Source of the DNA: Chloroherpetonaceae bacterium
GTDB taxonomy: Bacteria; Bacteroidota; Chlorobiia; Chlorobiales; Thermochlorobacteraceae
Assembly (NCBI GenBank): GCA_033763895.1
Contig: JANRJQ010000010.1
Coordinates: 128,146-192,145, forward strand
DNA length: 64,000 bases
Direction: 5' to 3'
Position numbers and translations under genes: made by a program. The number at the start of each line of letters is the position of its first letter. The first letter of the stretch is position 1. This document shows, piece by piece, positions 26,621 through 35,923 of the stretch. The notes beneath the pieces were generated by a model. That model was not told where the DNA came from. It saw nothing but the letters and a program-made list of their open reading frames with translations, and ran no database searches.

Positions 26621-28039
26621 CTAATCTTCATAACCATTTCGTTTACGAATTTCCCAAAGGGCTTTTGCTGAAATACCCAATGTTTTTGCGGCTTCGCCGT
26701 AGCTTTTGCCTGAATTCAAGATTGCCTGAATATAAGACCATTTCACTTCTTCTAAGCTTTTTCCAATAGGAATTGAAAAAATCGGTTCTTCATTTTTACT
26801 TTGAATCTGATGTTCTTTCGGGATTCGTTCGCTCGAAGAGAGAATGATTTGCTCCGGGGTAATGGAGTCACCTGCCTTAGTGAATATCACAGCGCGTTCC
26901 ATTACGTTCCGCAGTTCTCGAACATTTCCTTTCCAATAGTGACTAAGCAATTTCTCTTTTGCCAAGTCGGTCAGTGAAGCAATCGGTTTATTCATTTCAA
27001 CAGAAAATTGTTCGATAAATTTTTCTGCAATTAAAATGATATCGCTTCCCAATTCTCGAAGCGGAGGCATTGAAATTGAAACCACATTGATTCTAAAAAA
27101 AAGATCTTCCCGGAAATCGCGTTTCGCGACTTTTTCTTCAAGAGCGCTATTGGATGCACAAATAATACGAACATCAACACTGATGGGCTTGTTTCCGCCA
27201 AGCCTTCTGAAGGTTCGGGTTTCAAGAACGGTAAGCAATTTGGATTGAACTAAAAGTGAAGCAGCGTCAATTTCATCCAAAAAGATGGTGCCGTTACTGG
27301 CAATTTCAAAAAGTCCCTTTTTGGAAGACCGAGCGTCTGTAAATGCGCCTTGTTCGTAGCCGAATAGCTCAGCTTCAAGCAAATTTTCGGGGAGAGCTGC
27401 GCAGTTGATTTCAACAAATTGCCCTTTTCCTGAGCGTGTGGAGTGGTGGTGAATCATTTCCGCGGCGACATTTTTTCCTGACCCTGTTTCACCTCGAATT
27501 AACACAGTAGAGTCTATCGAAGCCACTTGCTCGATGATTGATCGCACGTTGGCCATTGCGTGGCTTTCACCAATTAGAATTGGGGAGCGATATTGACGAA
27601 CTTTTCGGGATAGCACTTCAACCTCTTGCTTGTAGCGTGAGTTATCGGTTTTCAAAACACCGCTTTCAATTGCCCGTTGCACAAGAGTTCGCAGAACGGT
27701 AAAGTTTGAAGTGGTAAATGTGGGATCGGAAAACTTTTTTTCGAGGTAATGAAAAGCACCTGCTTGCAAGGCCTGAACTGCCATTTCAATACTTCCAAAT
27801 GCAGTGAGAACAATGACAGGAACCTCCGGTGTCTTTGATTTAATCATCCGAACAAGTTCAACCCCGTTAATTTCAGGCATTGAAAAATCGGTCACTACTA
27901 AGTTTGGCGGGTTGGATTCAACCGATTTTACACATTCAGATGGGATTGAAAAAGGGGTAACCTCATAGTCTTTGGATAAAATTTTTACCAAAAGGGTACG
28001 AAAACTCGGGTCGTCATCGACGACAAATACTTTGTGCAT
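26621..28039 (-). CDS. Sigma-54-dependent response regulator (NtrC family)
   Basis: A 472-residue activator with three domains. The receiver (about 1-120) has acceptor Asp51 in VVTDFSMPEING. The AAA+ domain (about 152-390) has Walker A GETGSGKN at 183-190 and GTIFLDEIDAA as Walker B. A C-terminal Fis-type helix-turn-helix follows (SYGEAAKTLGISAKALWEIRKR). The loop that contacts sigma-54 is normally GAFTGA; here it reads GAFTDA (231-236). The partner kinase is not adjacent. It lies upstream of the alpha-E and receptor genes with a 90-base gap, so it may regulate or be cotranscribed with them. Confidence 0.95.
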   Translation of the reverse strand: MHKVFVVDDDPSFRTLLVKILSKDYEVTPFSIPSECVKSVESNPPNLVVTDFSMPEINGVELVRMIKSKTPEVPVIVLTAFGSIEMAVQALQAGAFHYLEKKFSDPTFTTSNFTVLRTLVQRAIESGVLKTDNSRYKQEVEVLSRKVRQYRSPILIGESHAMANVRSIIEQVASIDSTVLIRGETGSGKNVAAEMIHHHSTRSGKGQFVEINCAALPENLLEAELFGYEQGAFTDARSSKKGLFEIASNGTIFLDEIDAASLLVQSKLLTVLETRTFRRLGGNKPISVDVRIICASNSALEEKVAKRDFREDLFFRINVVSISMPPLRELGSDIILIAEKFIEQFSVEMNKPIASLTDLAKEKLLSHYWKGNVRELRNVMERAVIFTKAGDSITPEQIILSSSERIPKEHQIQSKNEEPIFSIPIGKSLEEVKWSYIQAILNSGKSYGEAAKTLGISAKALWEIRKRNGYED

Positions 28040-28141
28040 AAGGTGATTGAGTAATGAAATCCCATAAAAGGATTAAAATATTACATAAAGTAATACTGCA
28101 TGCTCATAGTTACAAAATCAAAGTTTGCCCAAAGAAAGAAA

Positions 28142-29389
28142 TCATGATATTAATTTGGTTGAAAGGAAGGTGTTAAGCTCCGAGCGAAATGCTGTAGAGA
28201 GATCAGAAATCTTTCCAGCCCAAGTTCCACCTCCTTGTGCGTTATCAACTTTGCCACCGCCTTTCCCACTTTGCAAGTGTGAAAGAAGTTGCCTCAATAG
28301 TGCGTTGCAATCAAACCCAAGATCCGGGCTTCTCGTGACGACAACTTGAACCTTGTTATTTCCAACCAATGCCAAAACTCCAAAACACTTTGTTTGTTTC
28401 CTAAGAGTTTCAGCATAGGTTTGAAACGATTCCGGCCGAAGATTTTCATAAATACTAAACCAAAGCGAAAAAGATCCTTCCATTAAATGGTCGCTCGTGG
28501 GAAGTGATTTTATGATTTCTCGCGCTTCTTTTTGAGCCAATTCAGAACGAAGAGCGGCAAGTTCTTTATCCTTTTCTTTGGAATCTGAAATTATCCGTTC
28601 GATTTTTTCGATAAGACGTGGTTGGGGCACACTAAGCACTTGTACCGAGTAAGTGACAAGTTGATTTTTGAAATGATAATCCCTAAGAACTCTTTGTCCA
28701 CAATGAAAATCAAGGCGAGTAATCCCCTGTTTTAGCTTTTCGGTTCGAATCACTTTGACGATGCCCACCTCACAAGTTTGCTTGACATGAGTGCCGCCAC
28801 AAGGTGTTAAATCAAATTCAGGAACTTCGAGAATTCTGATTGTGCCAATGACTTTTGGTAGAACACGTAGTTTAAAACTCTGGATCGTATCGGAAGTGGC
28901 GAAATGAATCTTCACGGGGCGATTTTCCCAAATGATGCGATTGGTAAGCTGTTCTGCATCATGAATTTGAGAATCAGAGAGTTTCTCAGTTGATAAATCT
29001 AAGGTCGCAACGTCATTTCCAAGTCTCGAAGAATGGGTTTTGATGCCGAATAAATTTTCGAATGCAGCGGATAGCAAATGCTGACCGGTATGCTGCTGCA
29101 TATTTTCAAAACGACGATTCCAATCAATTTTTCCGGTGATTTTATCTCCAACAGCAAAAGAAGGTTCGAAGGCAAGGAAATGAAAAATATCACCATTTTC
29201 ACTCTCAAGAACAGAATCAATCCTAATTCCCGAAATTTCTCCAAGATCATGCTCTTGACCGCCAGAGGTGGGATAAAAGTAAGTATTATCAAGGGCAACA
29301 GTATATTTTTCACCCGTTCTTTCAATACGAGTGACGATTGATTCAAATTCTGTTTTGTAGGAATCGGTGTAGTAATTTTTTTCCGTCAT
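28142..29389 (-). CDS. Alanyl-tRNA editing protein, AlaX-L type with DHHA1 domain
   Basis: A 415-residue free-standing relative of the AlaRS editing half, expected to hydrolyse Ser-tRNA(Ala) or Gly-tRNA(Ala). The zinc-binding motifs are both present: HTGQH (His100, His104) and CGGTH (Cys197, His201). YFYPTSGGQEHDLG marks the N-terminal beta-barrel. The C-terminal third with GKGGGKVDNAQGGG is a DHHA1 domain, also found at the end of AlaRS. No aminoacylation domain is present, so it is not AlaRS. It starts six bases after the TPR gene stop and shares its transcript. Confidence 0.93.
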   Translation of the reverse strand: MTEKNYYTDSYKTEFESIVTRIERTGEKYTVALDNTYFYPTSGGQEHDLGEISGIRIDSVLESENGDIFHFLAFEPSFAVGDKITGKIDWNRRFENMQQHTGQHLLSAAFENLFGIKTHSSRLGNDVATLDLSTEKLSDSQIHDAEQLTNRIIWENRPVKIHFATSDTIQSFKLRVLPKVIGTIRILEVPEFDLTPCGGTHVKQTCEVGIVKVIRTEKLKQGITRLDFHCGQRVLRDYHFKNQLVTYSVQVLSVPQPRLIEKIERIISDSKEKDKELAALRSELAQKEAREIIKSLPTSDHLMEGSFSLWFSIYENLRPESFQTYAETLRKQTKCFGVLALVGNNKVQVVVTRSPDLGFDCNALLRQLLSHLQSGKGGGKVDNAQGGGTWAGKISDLSTAFRSELNTFLSTKLIS

Positions 29390-29395
29390 AAAAAG

Positions 29396-31318
29396 TTATG
29401 CAGTTTCGTTTCGAAGTTTTCGAATTTTTTCACGGACTTTTCTCTGATAAATGCTCTTTGGATAATCCCGAAGGATGCGTTCAAAGTATTTGATGCTTCG
29501 TTCACGAAATGCACGTTTAAGACCTGAATCTGGAAGTGAAAGCGAGACTAATTGAGATGATTTTGCTTCAAAATATTCTCCAAGAATAAACAAAGCTTTA
29601 TCGGCGAAGTAGCTTTTGGGGAAAGATTCTGCTATTTGTTCATACTCTACTACGGCTGAATCAGGTATGAGCTTAATCAATAAAGAAGCATAATCAAAAA
29701 GAACTTCATCCGAAATGGCGGCTTGGGGTGAGGCTTCAAAATGGTTTTTTTTCCATTGTTTATAGAGCAAGAGAGCTTCCGATTGTTTTTCCATTGCAAG
29801 CAGTTTTTTTATCTCTGCAAAACTTTTCAAAGCGGGTATTGCCGAGGGATTTTTTGCTGTATCAGATAGTGCACGTTGTAAAAAGAGTTTAAGCAGGAGA
29901 GCATTGTTGGAGGCATTTCTCCCAGATTCAATTTTTGATAAAGCGGCGATGGCACTGTCGAATTGGGTAAGGAGAAATCCGATTTCACCGGAAAGTAAAT
30001 TTGCATCGGCTCGGATTTCTCGACCTGCAAAACCATCGCTGGCAACGCGTTTTGCTTCACTTAAAGCGCGAGAAAAGTTTCCTTCTCGTTGTTTTAGTTT
30101 TGCAAAAATTAAAGCGCCTTGTTTTGCTGCTTGTGTCTCACGAAATCGATTGTTTAATCTTTCTAGGGTTTCAGACGCTGCGCGATAATCCTTTTTATAT
30201 TCAAAAAATAGTCTTGCTTGGGCAAGAATGACTTCTGCGCTTTCCATTGCAGTTGGGTAGAAGGTTTCATAACTACGGTAAGCTTGGATGGCGCTCTCGT
30301 AATATTTTGATCGTGTGGTATCCGGTTCAGTCGAATTTTTGGCTAAAGCTTCAAGGGTTTTTGCTAAGCCAAAGCGCGCTTGTTGTACATAAAAAACGGC
30401 ATAGGTAGAGATTGACGGATCAGCAAGCTTTTGGAAGGCATTTCTTGCGGCAGAATACTGGGCTTTGTCAAACGCCAATTGTGCAAACATTAAAATTTGA
30501 GCTCCGCGAGATGATAAGGCATTATCGCGAGCAACTGCTTCTTTTAATGCGCCGAGATAGTCGCCTTTCTCCATATATAGCGTAGAGAGCAATTGTGAAG
30601 TAATTTGCTTCGCCATTGCAACATTGTATTGGCCTCGTTTTATTTCAATGGTCTTGATTGTTTCTGTAAGTACATCGGGGTTATCTTTAGTCGCATAACT
30701 AAGAATTTGTGAAGAAACGGTGCTATAATCCGGAAAATCGCCCCGAAGCATTGAAAGAAATTCCGTTGTTGCCTCATTGTATTTACCAAGCGAGACATAA
30801 ACATTTCCGAGTTCATCGGCCAAAAGTGTCGGGTTGCCAAATCGCTCTCGTCCCATTTGAATAAAAGTAAGCAATGCGTCAAAAGCTCTTTGTCGAAATA
30901 GCCAGCGTGTAAGGGCTTCAAATTGACTTTGGATTTTTACGCTTTCTACGACTTCTTTGAATAGCGGCTCAGCAAGTTTTGGTTGATTAAGATTGTTGTA
31001 ACAAAGCGCCAAATACAAAAGATTTTCGGGGCTTGATTTTTTTCTCTCGTGTTCTTCTTTTAAGTACTTGGAAAGTTTTTCGAATTCTCGCATTTCGTAA
31101 AGAGAGACCTTCAACCGCTCAAAATAAAGTTGTCTTTTATCAGCCAAGTAAAGTCTTTCAAAGAGAATTGAGGCGCGCTCGTAGTTTTGAGCTTGAAAAA
31201 AAGACTCCGCCAAGTCAAAATCCGGGCTAGGCTGTGCAAGCGTTTTCAAAGAAAAGAAACCAAATGAGAAAGTGATAAAGAGAGGAATCAATAAAAACTT
31301 GAGACATGCGTGAAGCAT
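29396..31318 (-). CDS. Exported tetratricopeptide-repeat protein
   Basis: A 640-residue protein. The ATG at 31318 starts a clean signal peptide (ending LKTLAQPSP) and avoids overlap with the GGGP synthase gene; the open frame upstream to 31441 would not. The mature protein is helical repeats throughout, for example FFQAQNYERASILFERLYLAD near the start and AAISDEVLFDYASLLIKLIPDSAVVEYEQIAESFPKS near the end. The last repeats (ADKALFILGEYFEA, FERILRDYPKSIY) resemble YbgF/BamD-type TPRs. It is probably periplasmic and binds partner proteins; no specific role can be given. Confidence 0.82.
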   Translation of the reverse strand: MLHACLKFLLIPLFITFSFGFFSLKTLAQPSPDFDLAESFFQAQNYERASILFERLYLADKRQLYFERLKVSLYEMREFEKLSKYLKEEHERKKSSPENLLYLALCYNNLNQPKLAEPLFKEVVESVKIQSQFEALTRWLFRQRAFDALLTFIQMGRERFGNPTLLADELGNVYVSLGKYNEATTEFLSMLRGDFPDYSTVSSQILSYATKDNPDVLTETIKTIEIKRGQYNVAMAKQITSQLLSTLYMEKGDYLGALKEAVARDNALSSRGAQILMFAQLAFDKAQYSAARNAFQKLADPSISTYAVFYVQQARFGLAKTLEALAKNSTEPDTTRSKYYESAIQAYRSYETFYPTAMESAEVILAQARLFFEYKKDYRAASETLERLNNRFRETQAAKQGALIFAKLKQREGNFSRALSEAKRVASDGFAGREIRADANLLSGEIGFLLTQFDSAIAALSKIESGRNASNNALLLKLFLQRALSDTAKNPSAIPALKSFAEIKKLLAMEKQSEALLLYKQWKKNHFEASPQAAISDEVLFDYASLLIKLIPDSAVVEYEQIAESFPKSYFADKALFILGEYFEAKSSQLVSLSLPDSGLKRAFRERSIKYFERILRDYPKSIYQRKVREKIRKLRNETA

Positions 31319-31412
31319 TTTATCAGTATAAGTTCCTATTAAGGGAAAATGGAGATATGGCACCAATTGGTAGGTCATTCGTTGAATCAAAAAAAATATA
31401 ATCAGTAATTTT

Positions 31413-32177
31413 TTATGAATTGGAAGAATGAACGGCATCAATCATGTTTCTCAAAAAGCTATCGCTTCGATGGTGTTCAAAAGCATTTCCGATCACAATG
31501 AAATCTGCTCCTGCTTGAACTTTACTTGCGGCTTCTTCGGGTGTGCGAATTCCACCACCCACAATCAAGGGTAAACTTGAAACAGATTTAACCCTAGAAA
31601 TCATTTCTTCCGGTACAGAAAGTTCGGCTCCGCTTCCGGCTTCAAGGTAACAAAATTTCATTCCCAAATATTCAGCCGCAAGGGCATGCGCTGCAGCGAT
31701 ATTTGGTTTATGACGAGGAATTGGCATTGTACCGGTAACATAGCTTACAGTTGTCGGTTTACCTGATTCAATAAGCAAATAAGCCGTAGGGATTGTTTCT
31801 AAACCCAAGGCTTTGATTGCCGGCGCAGCGGTAACATGATGACCAATAAGATACTCCGGGTTTCTTCCGCTCATCAAAGAAAGAAAAAGCATTGCATCGG
31901 CTTCGCCCGATACTTGCATTGCACTACCGGGAAATAAAATGACCGGTAAATGGCTTACAGCTTTGATATGACGGATATACTCATCAATTCGGTAAGAAAG
32001 CATCATGCTGCCACCTATCAAAATGGCATCTGCACCAAATTCACTAGCTTTTTTACACAATTTGAGCAATTCAGTTTCTTCGTAACTATCGGGGTCAATC
32101 AAAAGTAAAAATCCCGCTCTTTTTCTTTCACGAGTTAAAAGCAGTTGACTGATAATGGTTGTTGAAAGTTTTTCCAT
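31413..32177 (-). CDS. Geranylgeranylglyceryl phosphate synthase
   Basis: A 254-residue TIM-barrel prenyltransferase that attaches geranylgeranyl diphosphate to sn-glycerol-1-phosphate in archaea, and does a related reaction in Bacteroidota. Key segments are FLLLIDPDSYEE, ADAILIGGSMM, LPVILFPGSAMQV, YLEAGSGAE and LPLIVGGGIRTPEEA with IVIGNAFE, which form the phosphate-binding loops. The ATG at 32177 gives the usual family length; the frame is open to 32204. Its presence is a good FCB-group marker. It is the first gene of a minus-strand unit with the TPR and AlaX genes and is divergent from fbp. Confidence 0.9.
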   Translation of the reverse strand: MEKLSTTIISQLLLTRERKRAGFLLLIDPDSYEETELLKLCKKASEFGADAILIGGSMMLSYRIDEYIRHIKAVSHLPVILFPGSAMQVSGEADAMLFLSLMSGRNPEYLIGHHVTAAPAIKALGLETIPTAYLLIESGKPTTVSYVTGTMPIPRHKPNIAAAHALAAEYLGMKFCYLEAGSGAELSVPEEMISRVKSVSSLPLIVGGGIRTPEEAASKVQAGADFIVIGNAFEHHRSDSFLRNMIDAVHSSNS

Positions 32178-32389
32178 ATTGAATGATTTAGAAAAAGATA
32201 GCAAAAAAAAGAATCTGACACTGCTTTTTGAGAAAGGATTGTGTCCTAAACCTCATTTGGTGGCGAAAATTCCAAGTTCTTCATTTTTACTTGCCCCTTC
32301 ATCATAAAAATGTAATTTGCAGTTACACTTATTTTATGAGATCTAATACGAGAAGTATCAAGTACATTTCAAAACGACAGGAGACGACA

Positions 32390-33463
32390 ATGGGAGAGTT
32401 GATTACAATCGAACGGCATATTTTGGAACAGCAAAAAATGTTCCCAAATGCAACAGGTGAACTTTCGCAGTTGCTTTCTGATGTGACCTTCGCTGCAAAA
32501 TTAGTCCGAAGAGAAGTCATTCGAGCAGGACTTGTGGATATGCTTGGCTCAATCGGGAAAACGAATGTGCAGGGCGAGGAAGTCAAAAAGTTGGATGAAT
32601 ATGCGAATGAAAGGTTTATCCACGCAATCGGACACCACGGTAGATTTGCCGTTATGGCTTCTGAAGAAAACGATGATATAATCATTCCACCAAATGATCA
32701 CGCCGGAAAATATGTTCTTCTTTTCGACCCCCTTGATGGCTCGGCAAATATTGACGCAAATATTAGTGTCGGAACGATTTTTTCAATTTATAAAAGAAAA
32801 TCATTGGTAGGGAGTCCGGCTGATGCAGATGATTGCTTGCAGCGTGGGTTAGATCAAGTTGCCGCGGGATATGTGATCTATGGTTCCTCTGTCATGTTGG
32901 TTTATACGACCGGGCAAGGAGTTCACGGATTTACTCTTGATCCAACAATTGGAGAGTTCCTTCTCTCACACCGTGATATCAAAACCCCTCAACGCGGAAA
33001 AATATATTCCATAAATGAAGGATACTACCGTTATTTTTTTGATGGCATAAAGAAATATATCAAGTATTTGCAGCATGAAGATAAAGCCACTTCAAGGCCT
33101 TATTCAGCACGGTATATTGGTTCGTTAGTCGCGGATTTTCATCGCAATCTGCTCTACGGTGGTATCTTTGTTTATCCAAGAACCAAAAAAGCACCCAGCG
33201 GAAAACTTCGCCTTCTCTATGAAGCTAACCCAATGGCTTTTATTTGTGAACAAGCCGGCGGAAGAGCCACTGATGGTTATCAACGCATCTTGGAATTAGA
33301 GCCAAAAGAATTGCATCAACGCACCCCACTTTTTATTGGAAGTACAGAAGATGTGAAAATCGCAGAAGAATTTGAACAAGGGCTTCGTGAATTGGAACAC
33401 GACAAAGAATTGATTCCTTTAATGCTTAAAGAAGTTGAAAAAGCTGAAAGAATTTTAACCTAA
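32390..33463 (+). CDS. fbp: Fructose-1,6-bisphosphatase, class I
   Basis: A 357-residue gluconeogenic/Calvin-type FBPase. The metal and phosphate-binding core [23 protein letters not shown] is complete. The ASEEND motif, the substrate loop with [19 protein letters not shown], and the end of the fold [20 protein letters not shown] are all intact. The ATG at 32390 has an AGGAG a few bases upstream (at 32379-32383) and gives the normal family start; open codons upstream to 32228 are AT-rich noise. The HPPD gene begins 10 bases after the stop, so the two genes are likely cotranscribed. Confidence 0.96.
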   Translation: MGELITIERHILEQQKMFPNATGELSQLLSDVTFAAKLVRREVIRAGLVDMLGSIGKTNVQGEEVKKLDEYANERFIHAIGHHGRFAVMASEENDDIIIPPNDHAGKYVLLFDPLDGSANIDANISVGTIFSIYKRKSLVGSPADADDCLQRGLDQVAAGYVIYGSSVMLVYTTGQGVHGFTLDPTIGEFLLSHRDIKTPQRGKIYSINEGYYRYFFDGIKKYIKYLQHEDKATSRPYSARYIGSLVADFHRNLLYGGIFVYPRTKKAPSGKLRLLYEANPMAFICEQAGGRATDGYQRILELEPKELHQRTPLFIGSTEDVKIAEEFEQGLRELEHDKELIPLMLKEVEKAERILT

Positions 33464-33473
33464 TTCATTGACT

Positions 33474-34604
33474 ATGATAGAAACATCAGCGCATGACACG
33501 CGTGGCACTTTAGCCGAAAAAAATGAAATTAAAATTCTCGATTTCGATTACCTTGAGTTTTATGTCGGTAATGCAAAGCAAGCTGCTCAATATTATCGCA
33601 CAGTATTTGGGTTTACTATTCGAGCCTATAGCGGCCCTGAAACCGGCGTAAAACACCGCGCGAGTTATCTTCTTGAGCAGGGAAAAATTCGATTTGTACT
33701 CACCTCTCCATTGCAAGCTAATTCTGAAATTTCGGAACACATCAAAAACCACGGTGATGGGGTTCGTGATGTAGCGTTTGAGGTGGAAGATACAGATCAA
33801 ATTTACAAAGCTGCGTTAAAGCGCGGCGCAACTCCCGTGGCAGACCCACATGAAATTAAAGATGAAAATGGGTCAGTAATTAAAGCCTCAATCAAGACCT
33901 TTGGTGATACAATCCATTCATTTATCGAAAGAAAAAATTACAAAGGCGTATTTCTTCCCACATTTCATGAACGCCAACATAAAGGAAGCGAAAAGCCGAT
34001 GCTTCGTGCGATTGATCATATTGTAGGGAATGTTGGATGGAATGAAATGGAAAAGTGGGTAAGGTTCTATGAAAACACGTTCGATTTTCGTCAGTTTCAA
34101 AGCTTCGATGATAAAGACATTTCAACAGAGTATTCAGCCTTGCGCTCCAAAGTGATGACGAATATTTCTGAGCGAATCAAGATGCCGATTAATGAGCCGG
34201 CGGAAGGAAAGCGAAAATCTCAGATTGAAGAATACATCGAGTTTTACGGTGGTGCCGGTGTTCAACATGTGGCGTTGATAACCGACGATATCGTTCAAAC
34301 GGTTCGTGAACTTCGCTCGCGTGGCGTTGAGTTTATCTCGGTGCCGCTTTCGTATTACGATACGCTTCTTTCACGAGTAGGTGAATTGAAGGAGAATATT
34401 GAAGAGCTTCGCAAAGAAAATATTTTGGTTGATAAAGACGAGCACGGGTATATGCTTCAGATCTTCACCAAACCGGTTGAAGATCGGCCAACACTTTTCT
34501 ATGAAATTATTCAACGCCGAGGCTCAAAAAGTTTTGGTAAAGGAAATTTCAAAGCACTCTTTGAAGCTATTGAAAGAGACCAAGCTGCAAGAGGAAATCT
34601 CTAA
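33474..34604 (+). CDS. hppD: 4-hydroxyphenylpyruvate dioxygenase
   Basis: A 376-residue non-haem iron dioxygenase converting 4-hydroxyphenylpyruvate and O2 to homogentisate in tyrosine breakdown, and also the entry to tocopherol or pyomelanin. The three iron ligands fall where expected: His182 (AIDHIVGNV), His265 (GVQHVALITDD) and Glu344 (LFYEIIQRRG). Length fits the family. The ATG at 33474 is preferred to a TTG at 33468. No homogentisate dioxygenase or other tyrosine-degradation gene is adjacent: fbp is upstream and an acyl-CoA dehydrogenase downstream. The enzyme requires oxygen, so the organism is at least facultatively aerobic. Confidence 0.96.
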   Translation: MIETSAHDTRGTLAEKNEIKILDFDYLEFYVGNAKQAAQYYRTVFGFTIRAYSGPETGVKHRASYLLEQGKIRFVLTSPLQANSEISEHIKNHGDGVRDVAFEVEDTDQIYKAALKRGATPVADPHEIKDENGSVIKASIKTFGDTIHSFIERKNYKGVFLPTFHERQHKGSEKPMLRAIDHIVGNVGWNEMEKWVRFYENTFDFRQFQSFDDKDISTEYSALRSKVMTNISERIKMPINEPAEGKRKSQIEEYIEFYGGAGVQHVALITDDIVQTVRELRSRGVEFISVPLSYYDTLLSRVGELKENIEELRKENILVDKDEHGYMLQIFTKPVEDRPTLFYEIIQRRGSKSFGKGNFKALFEAIERDQAARGNL

Positions 34605-34653
34605 GAATGAATTTCAGCAATTTAGATGAACATTTAATCCAATTTAGTTAACA

Positions 34654-35835
34654 ATGACAGAACTAACCACAGCAGCCGTAGAGGCAGGAATCAATTTCGG
34701 GCTTACCGAAAATCAAAAAATGATTGCAGAAACCGTGCGATCATTTACTCAGCGCGAATTGCCGCCACACATTGTTTTAGAGTATGACGAGGCGCAAAAG
34801 CTTCCTTTAGAGCTTGTGATGAAACTTGGAGAGTTAGGATTTTTAGGAATGATTTTCCCTGCAGAATTTGGCGGCTCCGGGTTTGGATATTTGGAATATG
34901 TAACCGCTATTGAAGAATTGGCAAAGGTTGACCCAAGCGTTGCCCTGACAGTCGCAGCGCATAATTCACTTGGCACCAATCATATTTTTCAATTTGCGAC
35001 CGAAGAAGTTAAAGCGAAGTACATCCCAAGACTTGCAAGCGGGAAAGCACTTGCTGCTTGGGCTTTAACCGAACCTAATTCGGGCAGCGATGCCGCGGGG
35101 ATGCTGACTACGGCTGTAAAAGATGGTGACTCTTGGATCCTAAACGGAACAAAGAATTTTATCACCAATTCGCATGCAGGTGAAGTGGCTGTTATAATGG
35201 CCATTACAGAGCGTGAAAGAGGCAATAACGGCATCAGCGCTTTTGTGGTCGAAAAGGGAACACCCGGATTTTCAGCCGGTAAAAAGGAAAATAAATTAGG
35301 AATGCGTGCCTCAGAAACCGGACAATTGATATTGGATAATTGTCGAATTCCGGCAGAAAACTTGCTTGGTAAACTGAACGAAGGGTTCAAGCAAGCAATG
35401 AAGATTTTGGATGGCGGTAGAATTTCAATTGCTGCGCTCTCGCTCGGCTTGGCGGAAGGTGCGCTTGAAGCCTCACTCCGATATGCCAAAGAGCGAAAAC
35501 AATTCGGCAAGCCGATTGCCGATTTTCAGGCCATTCAATTTAAGCTTGCACAAATGGCCACCGAAATTGAAGCGGCTAAATTGCTGACAATGCGTGCAGC
35601 AGCCTTGAAGGACGAAGGAAAAACAACGACTACGGAATCATCAATGGCAAAGCTTTATGCTTCTGAAGTGGCGGAACGAGTGGCCTCGGAAGCGGTTCAA
35701 ATTTTCGGCGGCTACGGGTTCATTAAAGATTTTCCAGTAGAAAAATTCTATCGCGATGTCAAGCTGTGCACCATTGGCGAAGGAACATCCGAAATTCAAC
35801 GCGTGGTGATTGCTCGCCAATTGATTAAGGAGTAA
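34654..35835 (+). CDS. Acyl-CoA dehydrogenase (short/medium-chain type)
   Basis: A 393-residue flavoprotein of the ACAD family that introduces the alpha,beta double bond into acyl-CoA. It shows [14 protein letters not shown] (flavin-binding signature 1), [18 protein letters not shown], and the C-terminal [22 protein letters not shown] with [17 protein letters not shown], the region containing the usual catalytic base. It closes the fbp-hppD-acd run and ends at an intrinsic terminator. Whether it serves fatty acid or branched-chain acyl-CoA oxidation cannot be told. Confidence 0.95.
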   Translation: MTELTTAAVEAGINFGLTENQKMIAETVRSFTQRELPPHIVLEYDEAQKLPLELVMKLGELGFLGMIFPAEFGGSGFGYLEYVTAIEELAKVDPSVALTVAAHNSLGTNHIFQFATEEVKAKYIPRLASGKALAAWALTEPNSGSDAAGMLTTAVKDGDSWILNGTKNFITNSHAGEVAVIMAITERERGNNGISAFVVEKGTPGFSAGKKENKLGMRASETGQLILDNCRIPAENLLGKLNEGFKQAMKILDGGRISIAALSLGLAEGALEASLRYAKERKQFGKPIADFQAIQFKLAQMATEIEAAKLLTMRAAALKDEGKTTTTESSMAKLYASEVAERVASEAVQIFGGYGFIKDFPVEKFYRDVKLCTIGEGTSEIQRVVIARQLIKE

Positions 35836-35869
35836 TTCAATCGGAAAAATGAATTTTTTTGGTGAAATC

Positions 35870-35903
35870 AAAAGAGGACGAAAAGGCGTCCTCTTTTTTT
35901 GTT
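35870..35903 (+). terminator. Intrinsic terminator after acyl-CoA dehydrogenase
   Basis: A 10-pair stem AAAGAGGACG and CGTCCTCTTT around a six-base loop (35871-35896), followed by a T run. It ends the plus-strand run just before the convergent GH57 gene. Confidence 0.85.
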
Positions 35904-35923
35904 CGGATTTGTTAATGAAAAAA

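Noticed and set aside
32321-32332. AGTTACACTTAT shared with the minus strand near 10328-10340
   Set aside because: A 12-base AT-rich match in opposite orientation between unrelated leaders; too weak to call a site without a genome scan.
34989-35510. Minus-strand open frame of 173 codons
   Set aside because: It lies wholly inside the well-supported acyl-CoA dehydrogenase gene, has no recognisable domain, and is a shadow of that gene's codon bias.
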